Shown: one piece after another, positions 1-4,995 of the stretch
Position numbering within the stretch: position 1 is the stretch's first letter
Layout of the letters: each line of letters opens with the position of its first letter
From: Sulfurimonas sp.
GTDB taxonomy: Bacteria; Campylobacterota; Campylobacteria; Campylobacterales; Sulfurimonadaceae
Assembly (NCBI GenBank): GCA_027083475.1
Contig: JALWON010000239.1
Span: 1-5,010 of the forward strand
Length of the DNA: 5,010 bases
Direction of reading: 5' to 3'
The notes under the pieces: model-generated
Databases searched by the model: none
Seen by the model: only the letters and a program-made list of their open reading frames with translations
What the model was told of the DNA's origin: nothing
Program-made: the position numbers and the translations under genes

Positions 1-672
1 GGGTATAAAAGAGCGGCCAATGTTTTGACTCTCATGTTCTATCACTAAATGGTTATGATTTTTATGATGGTGTTGAATCAATTTATAAGCCAAATTATTT
101 TCAAAATCAATTTGTGAGGGTTGCAAAGAGGAAAAATTGCCAAAAGAGGATCCACGATGGTGTGCAAGTGCTTCTAAATCTATCATATTTTCAAGGTTTT
201 GAAGTAAAATTGTTTTTCCTGAACCAGTGTACCCACCTAAAATAAGTGTTTGAGATTCAGCACTAATTTGTAAAGACTCTTTTATTAAATAATTTCTAAA
301 AGCCTTATAACCCCCTTGAAGACGAGTTATATCTATACCAACTTCTTTTAACCAAGCTTGAGAAATTCCTGAACGTTGTCCTCCACGAAAACAGTATAAA
401 AGTGCATTAGGATTTTTTTGTAGGTACTCTTTCCATTTTTTAATTCTCTTTTGTTGCCCCTGCGTTTGAATGAGTTTCTCTGCTAGTGCAACTGCAGCTG
501 CGTTTCCTGCTTCTTTATATTTTGTTCCAACTAAATGGCGCTCTTCATCTTCTAAAATAGCAATATTTGTTGCATTTTTAAAAGCGCCCTTACCAAATTC
601 TACAGGAGCACGAACATCTAAAAGTGGCGTTTCATTGAGAACAATAGAGAGAAAATCATCTGTAAGTTTCAA
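1..672 (-). CDS. mnmH: tRNA 2-selenouridine synthase MnmH (SelU/YbbB), N-terminal 224 codons, cut by window edge
   Basis: MnmH replaces the sulfur of 2-thiouridine at the wobble position (U34) of Lys, Glu and Gln tRNAs with selenium, using selenophosphate. Two domains are visible. A rhodanese-like domain covers about residues 4-128, with the entry motif LLDVRAPVEF (17-26) and the active-site loop YCFRGGQRS (93-101), where Cys94 is the expected catalytic cysteine. A P-loop domain follows, with Walker A GYTGSGKT (147-154), then the family-typical HRGSSFG (172-178) and QPSQIDFE (184-191). The family is about 350-370 residues long, so roughly the last third lies beyond base 1. The only reasonable start is TTG at 672-670: an in-frame TAA lies upstream, within the selD 3' end, and the first in-frame ATG is codon 163, after the catalytic motifs. 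AGAGG at 687-683 is a plausible ribosome site. The start lies 2 nt past the selD stop, so the two genes are almost certainly co-transcribed and probably translationally coupled. Confidence 0.95.
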   Translation of the reverse strand, partial: MKLTDDFLSIVLNETPLLDVRAPVEFGKGAFKNATNIAILEDEERHLVGTKYKEAGNAAAVALAEKLIQTQGQQKRIKKWKEYLQKNPNALLYCFRGGQRSGISQAWLKEVGIDITRLQGGYKAFRNYLIKESLQISAESQTLILGGYTGSGKTILLQNLENMIDLEALAHHRGSSFGNFSSLQPSQIDFENNLAYKLIQHHHKNHNHLVIEHESQNIGRSFIP

Positions 673-674
673 AA

Positions 675-1706
675 CTAAATAACCTCTACTAAAAACTCTT
701 TTTGTTTATGTGTTTGTCCTATACTCTCTAAATCAAGTCCCTCTTTTTTTGTAATTGCTAAAAAGTCGGTAACACTCTTTTTATGAACAACACATAAAAG
801 ACCACCAGAAGTTTGTGCATCACAAAGAATATCTCTTTGTTTTTGTGTCATAGGAGCTATTTTGTCTCCATAACTTGCGAAATTTCGTCTTGTTCCTCCA
901 GGAACACAACCCATCTCTAAATATTTCTCTACATTTTTTAAAATAGGTACTTTGTCAAATTCTACCCTTGCACTAATGCCACTTCCCTCACAGATTTCAC
1001 TCAAATGTCCTAACAAACCAAAACCAGTAACATCTGTTATAGCAGTGACTCCCTCAAGTAAAGAGATTTCTTGACCGATTTTGTTGAGTTTACACATAGC
1101 TTCTACGGCTATATCTATATCTCCATCTGCGATTTTTCCCTGTTTTTGTGCAGTTGTTAAAATTCCAATACCTAAGGGTTTGGTTAAAAACAGTTCACAA
1201 TCTTCTGTTGCAGTATCGTTGCGTTTGAGGTTTTTATTCTCTGCTAAACCAGTGACTGCTAAACCAAAAATAGGTTCAGGAGAGTCTATGCTATGCCCAC
1301 CAGCAAGAGGAATTCCAGCAGCTTCACATACAGAACGACCACCCTCTATCACTTCACGACCTACCTCTGCATCAAGTTTATCTATAGGCCATCCAAAAAT
1401 AGCGATTGCCATAAGGGGTTTACCACCCATGGCATAAATATCGCTAATTGCATTTGTAGCAGCAATGCGACCAAAGGTAAAAGGATTATCTACTATGGGC
1501 ATAAAAAAGTCTGTAGTACTCAGTACAGAAGTTCCATTGCCTAAGTCAAATGCAGCTGCATCATCTTTTGTATTATTGCCAACAAGAAGCTGTGAGTAGG
1601 GAATATGTTCGCGGTTACTTTTTAAAATAGTATCTAAAAGTTTTGGAGAAATTTTACATCCACAGCCTGCACCGTGAGAGTATTGGGTTAGTTTTATATT
1701 TTTCAT
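675..1706 (-). CDS. selD: Selenide, water dikinase (selenophosphate synthetase), Cys form
   Basis: SelD makes selenophosphate from selenide and ATP, the selenium donor for selenouridine in tRNA and for selenocysteine. At 343 residues it is full length (E. coli SelD has 347). The N-terminal YSHGAGCGCKI (9-19) carries the catalytic pair seen in E. coli as Cys17 and Lys20, here Cys15 and Lys18. Both cysteine codons are TGT, so this is the Cys form and not the selenocysteine (TGA) form. Other family marks are the ATP/metal aspartates Asp49, Asp66 and Asp89, the stretch FTFGRIAATNAISDIYAMGG (76-95), GGHSID, TDVTGFGLLGHL and QTSGGLL. The fold is the PurM/AIR-synthase type. The start is ATG at 1706-1704. 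The ribosome site is weak (AAGG about 13 nt upstream). The gene leads a two-gene unit with mnmH, and its immediate use here is tRNA selenation. Whether the cell also makes selenoproteins cannot be told from this window. Confidence 0.98.
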   Translation of the reverse strand: MKNIKLTQYSHGAGCGCKISPKLLDTILKSNREHIPYSQLLVGNNTKDDAAAFDLGNGTSVLSTTDFFMPIVDNPFTFGRIAATNAISDIYAMGGKPLMAIAIFGWPIDKLDAEVGREVIEGGRSVCEAAGIPLAGGHSIDSPEPIFGLAVTGLAENKNLKRNDTATEDCELFLTKPLGIGILTTAQKQGKIADGDIDIAVEAMCKLNKIGQEISLLEGVTAITDVTGFGLLGHLSEICEGSGISARVEFDKVPILKNVEKYLEMGCVPGGTRRNFASYGDKIAPMTQKQRDILCDAQTSGGLLCVVHKKSVTDFLAITKKEGLDLESIGQTHKQKEFLVEVI

Positions 1707-1746
1707 ACTATAATCATAGCCTTATAGACTAAAAAAAAGGTAAAAG
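1707..1746. promoter_or_regulatory. Divergent promoter region between selD and the HAD gene
   Basis: On the plus strand a perfect TATAAT lies at 1709-1714, preceded by a T-rich run instead of a -35 box, as is usual in Campylobacterota. A start of transcription near 1721 would give a leader of about 26 nt for the HAD gene. That gene has a good ribosome site, AAGG at 1737-1740, 6 nt before its ATG. On the minus strand TATAAG (1726-1721) could serve selD, which would give a very short leader of about 8 nt; this second call is weak. The two -10 boxes are so close that polymerase binding in the two directions would compete. Confidence 0.5.
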
Positions 1747-2223
1747 ATGCACAAAAACAGCATAGAAATTCCAAATTATAAAACACTCACATTAACTCAC
1801 ATTGTTTTAGATTATAACGGAACGATAGCAAAAGATGGGGTTTTAAAAGAGGAAGTCAAACAGATTTTACCTAAACTCACACAAAAATATAGTGTGCATG
1901 TTATTACAGCAGATACTTTTGGAAGTGTACAAAAAGAACTTGAAAATTTTGATGTTTATGTTCATGTTTTACAAAGTTCTCAACATACATTAGAAAAGGC
2001 GGAGTATATTCAAAATTTGAATGCAAAAGAGTGTGTTGCCATAGGCAATGGTGCGAATGACACAAAAATGTTACAAACAGCGGAAATAAGTATAGCAATT
2101 TTAGGAGAAGAGGGGTGCAGTTTTCAAACTTTACAAGCAAGTAAAATTGTTTGTAAAGAGATAGGGGATGCACTTGAACTCTTCTTAAATGAAAAAAGGC
2201 TTATAGCGACTTTACGGGTGTAG
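1747..2223 (+). CDS. Small HAD-superfamily hydrolase, soluble P-type-ATPase-like
   Basis: A 158-residue cytoplasmic protein with the four HAD motifs and no membrane segment. Motif I is LDYNGTIAKDG (21-31), with Asp22 as the expected nucleophile. Motif II is the Thr in VITAD (52-56). Motif III is Lys84 in HTLEKAEYI. Motif IV is GNGANDTKML (100-109), very close to the GDGxND loop of P-type ATPases. There is no large cap domain. This matches the group annotated as 'soluble P-type ATPase' or HAD ATPase-like phosphatase. The second motif-I acid, normally Asp in HAD phosphatases, is Asn24, so classic phosphatase acid/base chemistry may be weak or altered. The substrate is unknown. The gene stands alone on the plus strand, divergent from selD and ending 7 nt from the convergent minE stop. 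I see no hairpin-plus-T-run terminator between those two ends. The family call is firm; any specific reaction would be a guess. Confidence 0.88.
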   Translation: MHKNSIEIPNYKTLTLTHIVLDYNGTIAKDGVLKEEVKQILPKLTQKYSVHVITADTFGSVQKELENFDVYVHVLQSSQHTLEKAEYIQNLNAKECVAIGNGANDTKMLQTAEISIAILGEEGCSFQTLQASKIVCKEIGDALELFLNEKRLIATLRV

Positions 2224-2230
2224 CACTGTT

Positions 2231-2464
2231 TTAATTTTTTTCAAGTTGCACATCTATAGAGAGGGCTTCAACACCATCTTCAACTTCTTTTTTGATGTCA
2301 ATGGCTTTAACACCCATATATTTCTTGACCACTTCTATAATTTCTGCTTTCATTTGATCCATAAATGGAAAAGCATCTGTATTTTGTCTGTCGGACATAA
2401 TTGCGATTGTAAGTCTGTCTTTGGCAGTTTTTGCACTGCTTTTTTTGTTGAAAAAAGAGAACAT
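2231..2464 (-). CDS. minE: Cell division topological specificity factor MinE
   Basis: MinE activates the MinD ATPase and drives MinCD off the membrane at midcell, which keeps the division inhibitor at the poles. The 77-residue protein has the expected layout. A hydrophobic, basic N-terminus (MFSFFNKK, 1-8) acts as membrane anchor. The MinD-contact strand/helix AKDRLTIAIMSDR (14-26) aligns with E. coli AKERLQIIVAERR, Arg17 matching E. coli Arg21. A C-terminal dimerisation domain follows (about 32-74). It is about 11 residues shorter than E. coli MinE, mostly at the two ends. Its ATG overlaps the minD stop by one base (TAATG). The upstream ribosome site is poor, so translation is probably coupled to minD, which would hold the MinD:MinE ratio steady. 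The gene ends the operon and converges on the HAD gene. Confidence 0.96.
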   Translation of the reverse strand: MFSFFNKKSSAKTAKDRLTIAIMSDRQNTDAFPFMDQMKAEIIEVVKKYMGVKAIDIKKEVEDGVEALSIDVQLEKN

Positions 2465-3276
2465 TATACAAACATCTCTTTAATTTTTTGCATCAAACCA
2501 CTCTCTGGTTCTTCAACATTTTCTAGGGGAACTTCTTGACCACATAGACGTGCTGCAATTCTTGCATATGCTTTTCCTGCCGCTGAATTTGTATCTAAAA
2601 TGATGGGTTTTCCTTGATTAGATGCATCAATAATTCCCTTGTCTTCAGGAATTTTCCCAATTAAAGGTACATTTAAAATATCTAAGATGTCGTCACTTGC
2701 AAGCATTTCGCCACTCTGTACCATTTTAGGATTGATTCTGTTAATGATGAGATACTTCATTACCTCACTTCCATCTTTTACCTTTTGACTTTTAGAATCT
2801 AAAATGCCTATGGCACGATCTGCATCACGAATAGAAGAGACTTCAGGATTAACAACGACTATGGCACGGTCTGCAAACTCAATGGTATGCTCATAGCCAG
2901 ACTCAATTCCTGCTGGTGCATCTAAAATGACATAATCAAACTCTGCACTCAAATCAGTCACAAGTTTATGGATTTTATCTGAATTTAAAACAGATTTATC
3001 TTTTGTTTGTGAAGCTGCTAAAAACTGAAGATTTGGACTCATTTTACTTTTTATAAGCGCTTGTTTGAGGTTGGCTTCACCATCCATTACTTGTACCATG
3101 TCAAAAACAACACGATTTTCAAGTCCTAAAATCATATCTAAGTTACGCTGACCGATGTCAAAATCTACAACAACACATTTTTTGTCATTGAGTGCGATAC
3201 CAAGTCCTAAATTTGCGGTAGTTGTTGTCTTTCCAACACCACCTTTTCCACTAATTACTGCAATTATTATGCCCAC
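2464..3276 (-). CDS. minD: Septum site-determining ATPase MinD
   Basis: MinD is the membrane-binding ATPase that carries MinC to the membrane and oscillates with MinE. The 270-residue protein is full length. The deviant Walker A is SGKGGVGKTT (9-18), with signature Lys11 and P-loop Lys16. Switch I is VVDFDIGQRNLD (36-47), with Asp38 and Asp40. Walker B is YVILDAPAGIE (115-125), with Asp119. NPEVSSIRDADR is typical of MinD rather than of ParA/Soj. The C-terminus, about 260-270 (GLMQKIKEMFV), is a short amphipathic helix that fits the membrane-targeting sequence. The start is GTG at 3276-3274, backed by AGGAG at 3286-3282 with 5-nt spacing, and it gives the normal family N-terminus. It overlaps the end of minC by 10 bp, so the ribosome site lies inside minC codons. 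Confidence 0.98.
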   Translation of the reverse strand: MGIIIAVISGKGGVGKTTTTANLGLGIALNDKKCVVVDFDIGQRNLDMILGLENRVVFDMVQVMDGEANLKQALIKSKMSPNLQFLAASQTKDKSVLNSDKIHKLVTDLSAEFDYVILDAPAGIESGYEHTIEFADRAIVVVNPEVSSIRDADRAIGILDSKSQKVKDGSEVMKYLIINRINPKMVQSGEMLASDDILDILNVPLIGKIPEDKGIIDASNQGKPIILDTNSAAGKAYARIAARLCGQEVPLENVEEPESGLMQKIKEMFV

Positions 3277-3848
3277 TTTGTCTCCTTTAATACGGGTGTT
3301 ATTCTAATTTCATTATTTATAAGTTCTACACGGTTGAGTTTATCTTGTAAGTATTTGTTATCTACTTCCACTTCGTGAAAAACAATATTTGCTTTTGGTG
3401 AGGCTTGTAACATCATAAAATTCCCATTACAACGGATGTCACCCTCAACAATCTGTGTGATGATAAGGTTGCCATCAATGACAATACTCCCTCCACTATT
3501 GACACGACTCAGTAAAAGTAAATCGCCTTGTATTTTGAGTTCTTGTCCACTCCGAACAAGTTTATCAATAACTTTAAGATTATCTTGAATTTTTTCAACT
3601 GGTTTTTTTTCTTGTACTTGTTCTTTTGGAGTGCTTTTGCTTGCTCTATTTTTTGGTAATTGGGTATTGACAATATATTTTAAATTTTTTTCTTGAAGAT
3701 AAGTCTCTATTTTTGGACTCACTTCTCCATAAATACTAATAAGATGATTTGTAAACATGACATAGTTTTTATCAAAAAAAGCAATAAATTCATTTTCATC
3801 TTCTAAAGTAACTTCAAATACCTTTACCGAATACTGTTTTGTCAGCAA
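3267..3848 (-). CDS. minC: Septum site-determining protein MinC, divergent
   Basis: MinC inhibits FtsZ assembly away from midcell and is recruited by MinD. The 193-residue protein is shorter than E. coli MinC (231). Residues 1 to about 65 form an alpha/beta N-domain. A lysine- and glutamate-rich linker follows (about 66-97), then the C-terminal beta-helix domain opening with RSGQ (99-102), GDLLLLSRVNSGG (108-120) and DGNL (125-128). The RSGQ and DGN marks are the clearest MinC signals. The next stretch, which in many MinCs reads like GxxRGRAxAG, is here VEGDIRCNGNF and is divergent. Position directly before minD makes the call secure. No ATG is available: the likely start is TTG at 3848-3846, with AAGGAG at 3859-3854 and 5-nt spacing. 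The frame stays open for about 20 codons upstream without an ATG, GTG or other TTG before a stop. MinC is first in the min operon. Confidence 0.92.
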   Translation of the reverse strand: MLTKQYSVKVFEVTLEDENEFIAFFDKNYVMFTNHLISIYGEVSPKIETYLQEKNLKYIVNTQLPKNRASKSTPKEQVQEKKPVEKIQDNLKVIDKLVRSGQELKIQGDLLLLSRVNSGGSIVIDGNLIITQIVEGDIRCNGNFMMLQASPKANIVFHEVEVDNKYLQDKLNRVELINNEIRITPVLKETKWA

Positions 3849-3853
3849 AATAG

Positions 3854-3859
3854 CTCCTT
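3854..3859 (-). promoter_or_regulatory. Ribosome binding site fixing the TTG start of minC
   Basis: The minus strand reads AAGGAG, then CTATT, then TTG. The spacing of 5 nt is ideal for TTG at 3848 and no ATG lies nearby in frame. A strong site paired with a weak start codon may set a modest MinC level relative to MinD, which has a similarly strong site before GTG. Confidence 0.75.
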
Positions 3860-3887
3860 CAATAACAATCTTTGCAATCTTATCTTT

Positions 3888-3927
3888 ATTATAATTATAT
3901 GTTAATTAAATTGAAGCTATATGTCAA
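3888..3927 (-). promoter_or_regulatory. Probable minCDE promoter
   Basis: Reading the minus strand, a perfect -35 TTGACA lies at 3927-3922. Seventeen bases further is TAACAT (3904-3899), a four-of-six -10 match. Right after it come two tandem TATAAT boxes (3899-3894 and 3893-3888). Either the canonical -35/-10 pair, starting near 3892, or a -35-independent promoter using a TATAAT, starting near 3881-3887, would give a leader of about 30-45 nt before minC. The sequence supports a promoter here, but not which box is used. Confidence 0.6.
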
Positions 3928-3950
3928 TATGCAATATTTTTAAAATAAAG

Positions 3951-3956
3951 TATAAA
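3951..3956 (+). promoter_or_regulatory. Candidate -10 box for the zinc-ribbon gene
   Basis: TATAAA at 3951-3956 follows an AT-rich run with TTTTTA (3937-3942) and no -35 box. Transcription starting near 3963 would leave about 29 nt before the ATG at 3992 but only about 8 nt before the upstream ATG at 3971, which agrees with 3992 as the real start. Confidence 0.45.
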
Positions 3957-3980
3957 TTTGAGTTAGGATTATGCAAAAAG

Positions 3981-3986
3981 AAGGAG
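3981..3986 (+). promoter_or_regulatory. Ribosome binding site deciding the ATG at 3992
   Basis: AAGGAG is followed by CTGTG and then ATG at 3992, a 5-nt spacing. The in-frame ATG at 3971 has only AGGA ending 2 nt before it, which is too close. The start at 3992 is therefore preferred, and it removes seven residues (MQKEGAV) from the longest possible reading. Confidence 0.8.
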
Positions 3987-3991
3987 CTGTG

Positions 3992-4333
3992 ATGTTTTTG
4001 GGAAAATGTCCTTATTGTGAAGATGGGCAGATTGAAGTGAGAGACAAGGAAGTAAGAGGAAAAAAAGTAAAACTCTATGCCTGCACAAATGCTCATTGGA
4101 AAACAGAAGATGGAGAGATGTATGAACTCACACAAGATGCTACTTGCGATTATAGACTTTGGCAAAACTCTTTAGCCAAATATGGAAAATGGTTCAGCCA
4201 TAAAGAGGTAAGAGAACTTTTAACGCAAGAGAGTATAGAAGTGGAACTACTGAGTAAAAAGTATGGAAAAAAAATTTATTATCATAAAAATATTGTGTTA
4301 AATCGGGAGTATGGAGTGAGTATATTATGGTAA
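3992..4333 (+). CDS. Stand-alone zinc-ribbon / topoisomerase C-terminal-repeat-like protein
   Basis: A 113-residue soluble protein; I do not recognise a named gene. The N-terminal half looks like a zinc ribbon: GKCPYCEDG (4-12) gives Cys6 and Cys9, LYACTNAHW (28-36) gives Cys31 and His35, and Cys52 lies in DATCDYRLWQ (49-58). The most likely metal set is Cys6, Cys9, Cys31 and Cys52. The C-terminal half, YGKWFSHKEVRELL (64-77), then LLSKKYGKKIYYHKNIVLN (86-104), ending in a V-S-I-L-W strand, follows the pattern of the repeats at the C-terminus of type IA topoisomerases (GK.I...EV..LL ... SK.GK.F...L.L). No topoisomerase catalytic domain is present, so this is a free-standing module that may bind nucleic acid. 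I recall similar orphan proteins in Campylobacterota, but no function. It is probably its own transcription unit between the divergent minC and rpmJ. A real gene is likely; its role is open. Confidence 0.82.
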   Translation: MFLGKCPYCEDGQIEVRDKEVRGKKVKLYACTNAHWKTEDGEMYELTQDATCDYRLWQNSLAKYGKWFSHKEVRELLTQESIEVELLSKKYGKKIYYHKNIVLNREYGVSILW

Positions 4334-4370
4334 TTTACTAAAATTAATAAAACTTTTAATAAATTTTAAG

Positions 4371-4376
4371 TAAAAT
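4371..4376 (+). promoter_or_regulatory. Candidate -10 box of the rpmJ-rpsM-rpsK operon
   Basis: TAAAAT at 4371-4376 is preceded by T-tracts at 4364-4367 and 4354-4357, spaced about 10 bp apart. This matches the periodic T-tract pattern that replaces the -35 box in Campylobacter-type sigma-70 promoters. Transcription would begin near 4383, giving a leader of about 124 nt. A second possible box, TATAAG at 4427-4432, would give a shorter leader and drop the first half of the folding element downstream. Confidence 0.5.
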
Positions 4377-4382
4377 TGCAGT

Positions 4383-4506
4383 CCGCTTTACTCTTTTAAC
4401 AAAAGACAAGAGTATTTCTATCTTTATATAAGATGTAGAGATAAAAGTATTGGCAAGTATTTTTACTCGCCTAGAAAGAGTAAAGACATAGACTAAAGGA
4501 CTTTCA
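4383..4506 (+). promoter_or_regulatory. Structured 5' leader of rpmJ, candidate autoregulatory RNA
   Basis: No gene is visible in this stretch. It holds two TTTACTC segments (4387-4393 and 4462-4468) and two AGAGTA segments (4409-4414 and 4477-4482). The possible pairings exclude one another. A local hairpin is TACTCTT 4389-4395 with AAGAGTA 4408-4414. A second is TTTACTC 4462-4468 with GAGTAAA 4478-4484. A perfect 11-bp long-range helix is 4386-4396 with 4475-4485. The last two options end 10-11 nt before the rpmJ ribosome site AAAGGA (4495-4500). Such a layout suits control of ribosomal protein synthesis, but no known ligand-binding RNA family is recognised and the regulatory role is inferred. 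Confidence 0.45.
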
Positions 4507-4620
4507 ATGAAAGTAAGAGCTTCAGTTAAGAAGATGTGTGATGACTGTAAAGTTATCAAGAGAAAAGGTATTGTAAGAGTTATCTGCAAGAACCCAAAAC
4601 ATAAACAGAGACAAGGATAA
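4507..4620 (+). CDS. rpmJ: 50S ribosomal protein L36
   Basis: A 37-residue ribosomal protein with the usual L36 sequence MKVRASVKKMC at the start. Zinc ligands are Cys11, Cys14, Cys27 and His32, so this is the zinc-binding (C+) form, and it is full length. The ribosome site AAAGGA (4495-4500) lies 6 nt before the ATG. The TAA stop is separated from the rpsM ATG by only 2 nt, and the rpsM ribosome site AAGGA lies within the last rpmJ codons. L36 binds 23S rRNA in the large subunit. In many bacteria infA precedes rpmJ; here the gene before it is the unrelated zinc-ribbon protein, so rpmJ leads the operon. Confidence 0.98.
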   Translation: MKVRASVKKMCDDCKVIKRKGIVRVICKNPKHKQRQG

Positions 4621-4622
4621 CC

Positions 4623-4985
4623 ATGGCTCGTATATCTGGTGTTGATTTACCTAAAAAGAAAAGAATAGAGTACGGTTTAACGTATGTCTATGGTATAGGT
4701 CTTCATGCTTCTCGTCGTATTTTAGACGCAACAGGCATTGATTATAACAAAAGAGTTTTTGAACTCAATGAAGCTGATGTAGCAGCGATTACTGCGGAAA
4801 TTCGTGCCAACCACATGGTTGAAGGTGATTTACGTAAAAAAGTAGCTATGGATATTAAAGCTCTTATGGATTTAGGTTCATATAGAGGTCTTCGTCACCG
4901 TCGTGGTCTTCCATGTCGTGGTCAAAAAACTAAGACAAATGCGCGTACTCGTAAAGGTAAGCGTAAAACTGTCGGCGCAGCGTAA
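4623..4985 (+). CDS. rpsM: 30S ribosomal protein S13
   Basis: A 120-residue protein of normal S13 length. It begins MARISGVDLP, has the helix-two-turn-helix stretch YGLTYVYGIG (17-26), and ends in the basic tail typical of S13, with GLRHRRGLPCRGQ and TKTNARTRKGKRK. S13 sits in the head of the small subunit, touches the P-site tRNA and forms bridges with the large subunit. The ATG at 4623 has AAGGA at 4613-4617, 5 nt upstream and inside rpmJ, which indicates coupled translation. rpsK follows 10 nt after its stop. Confidence 0.99.
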   Translation: MARISGVDLPKKKRIEYGLTYVYGIGLHASRRILDATGIDYNKRVFELNEADVAAITAEIRANHMVEGDLRKKVAMDIKALMDLGSYRGLRHRRGLPCRGQKTKTNARTRKGKRKTVGAA

Positions 4986-4995
4986 GGATTTATAG

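Noticed and set aside
470..682. Open frame on the plus strand opposite mnmH
   Set aside because: It lies wholly antisense to the conserved MnmH rhodanese domain, encodes a low-complexity Ser/Ala-rich peptide and has no convincing ribosome site.
1081..1544. Two overlapping plus-strand open frames opposite selD
   Set aside because: Both are antisense to conserved SelD codons and match no recognisable family; their composition follows from the complementary strand.
1654..1668. Possible selenocysteine (in-frame TGA) at the SelD active site
   Set aside because: Both cysteine codons in GAGCGCK read TGT, and the frame has no internal TGA.
1904..2173. Minus-strand open frame inside the HAD gene
   Set aside because: It is antisense to the HAD motifs II-IV, and its His/Phe/Leu-rich product is typical of a shadow frame.
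2191..2250. Possible bidirectional terminator between the HAD gene and minE
   Set aside because: There is a T-run (2234-2240) and an A-run (2192-2197), but the only hairpin beside them, GTG-TAG-CAC, is 3 bp. That is too weak to call an intrinsic terminator.
3917..4165. Minus-strand frame with hydrophobic segments opposite the zinc-ribbon gene
   Set aside because: The apparent membrane-like residues arise from antisense reading of Lys/Glu-rich codons; no ribosome site is seen and the plus-strand protein is clearly better supported.
4334..4370. Terminator after the zinc-ribbon gene
   Set aside because: Only short AT-only inverted repeats are present (for example ATTAA with TTAAT); there is no GC stem with a T-run.
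4445..4461. Direct repeat AAGTATT twice, 10 bp apart
   Set aside because: It is too short and AT-rich to separate from chance in this leader; no operator family is recognised.
4356..4589. Minus-strand frame across the rpmJ leader
   Set aside because: It overlaps rpmJ antisense and covers the promoter and folding leader; the product has no recognisable motif.
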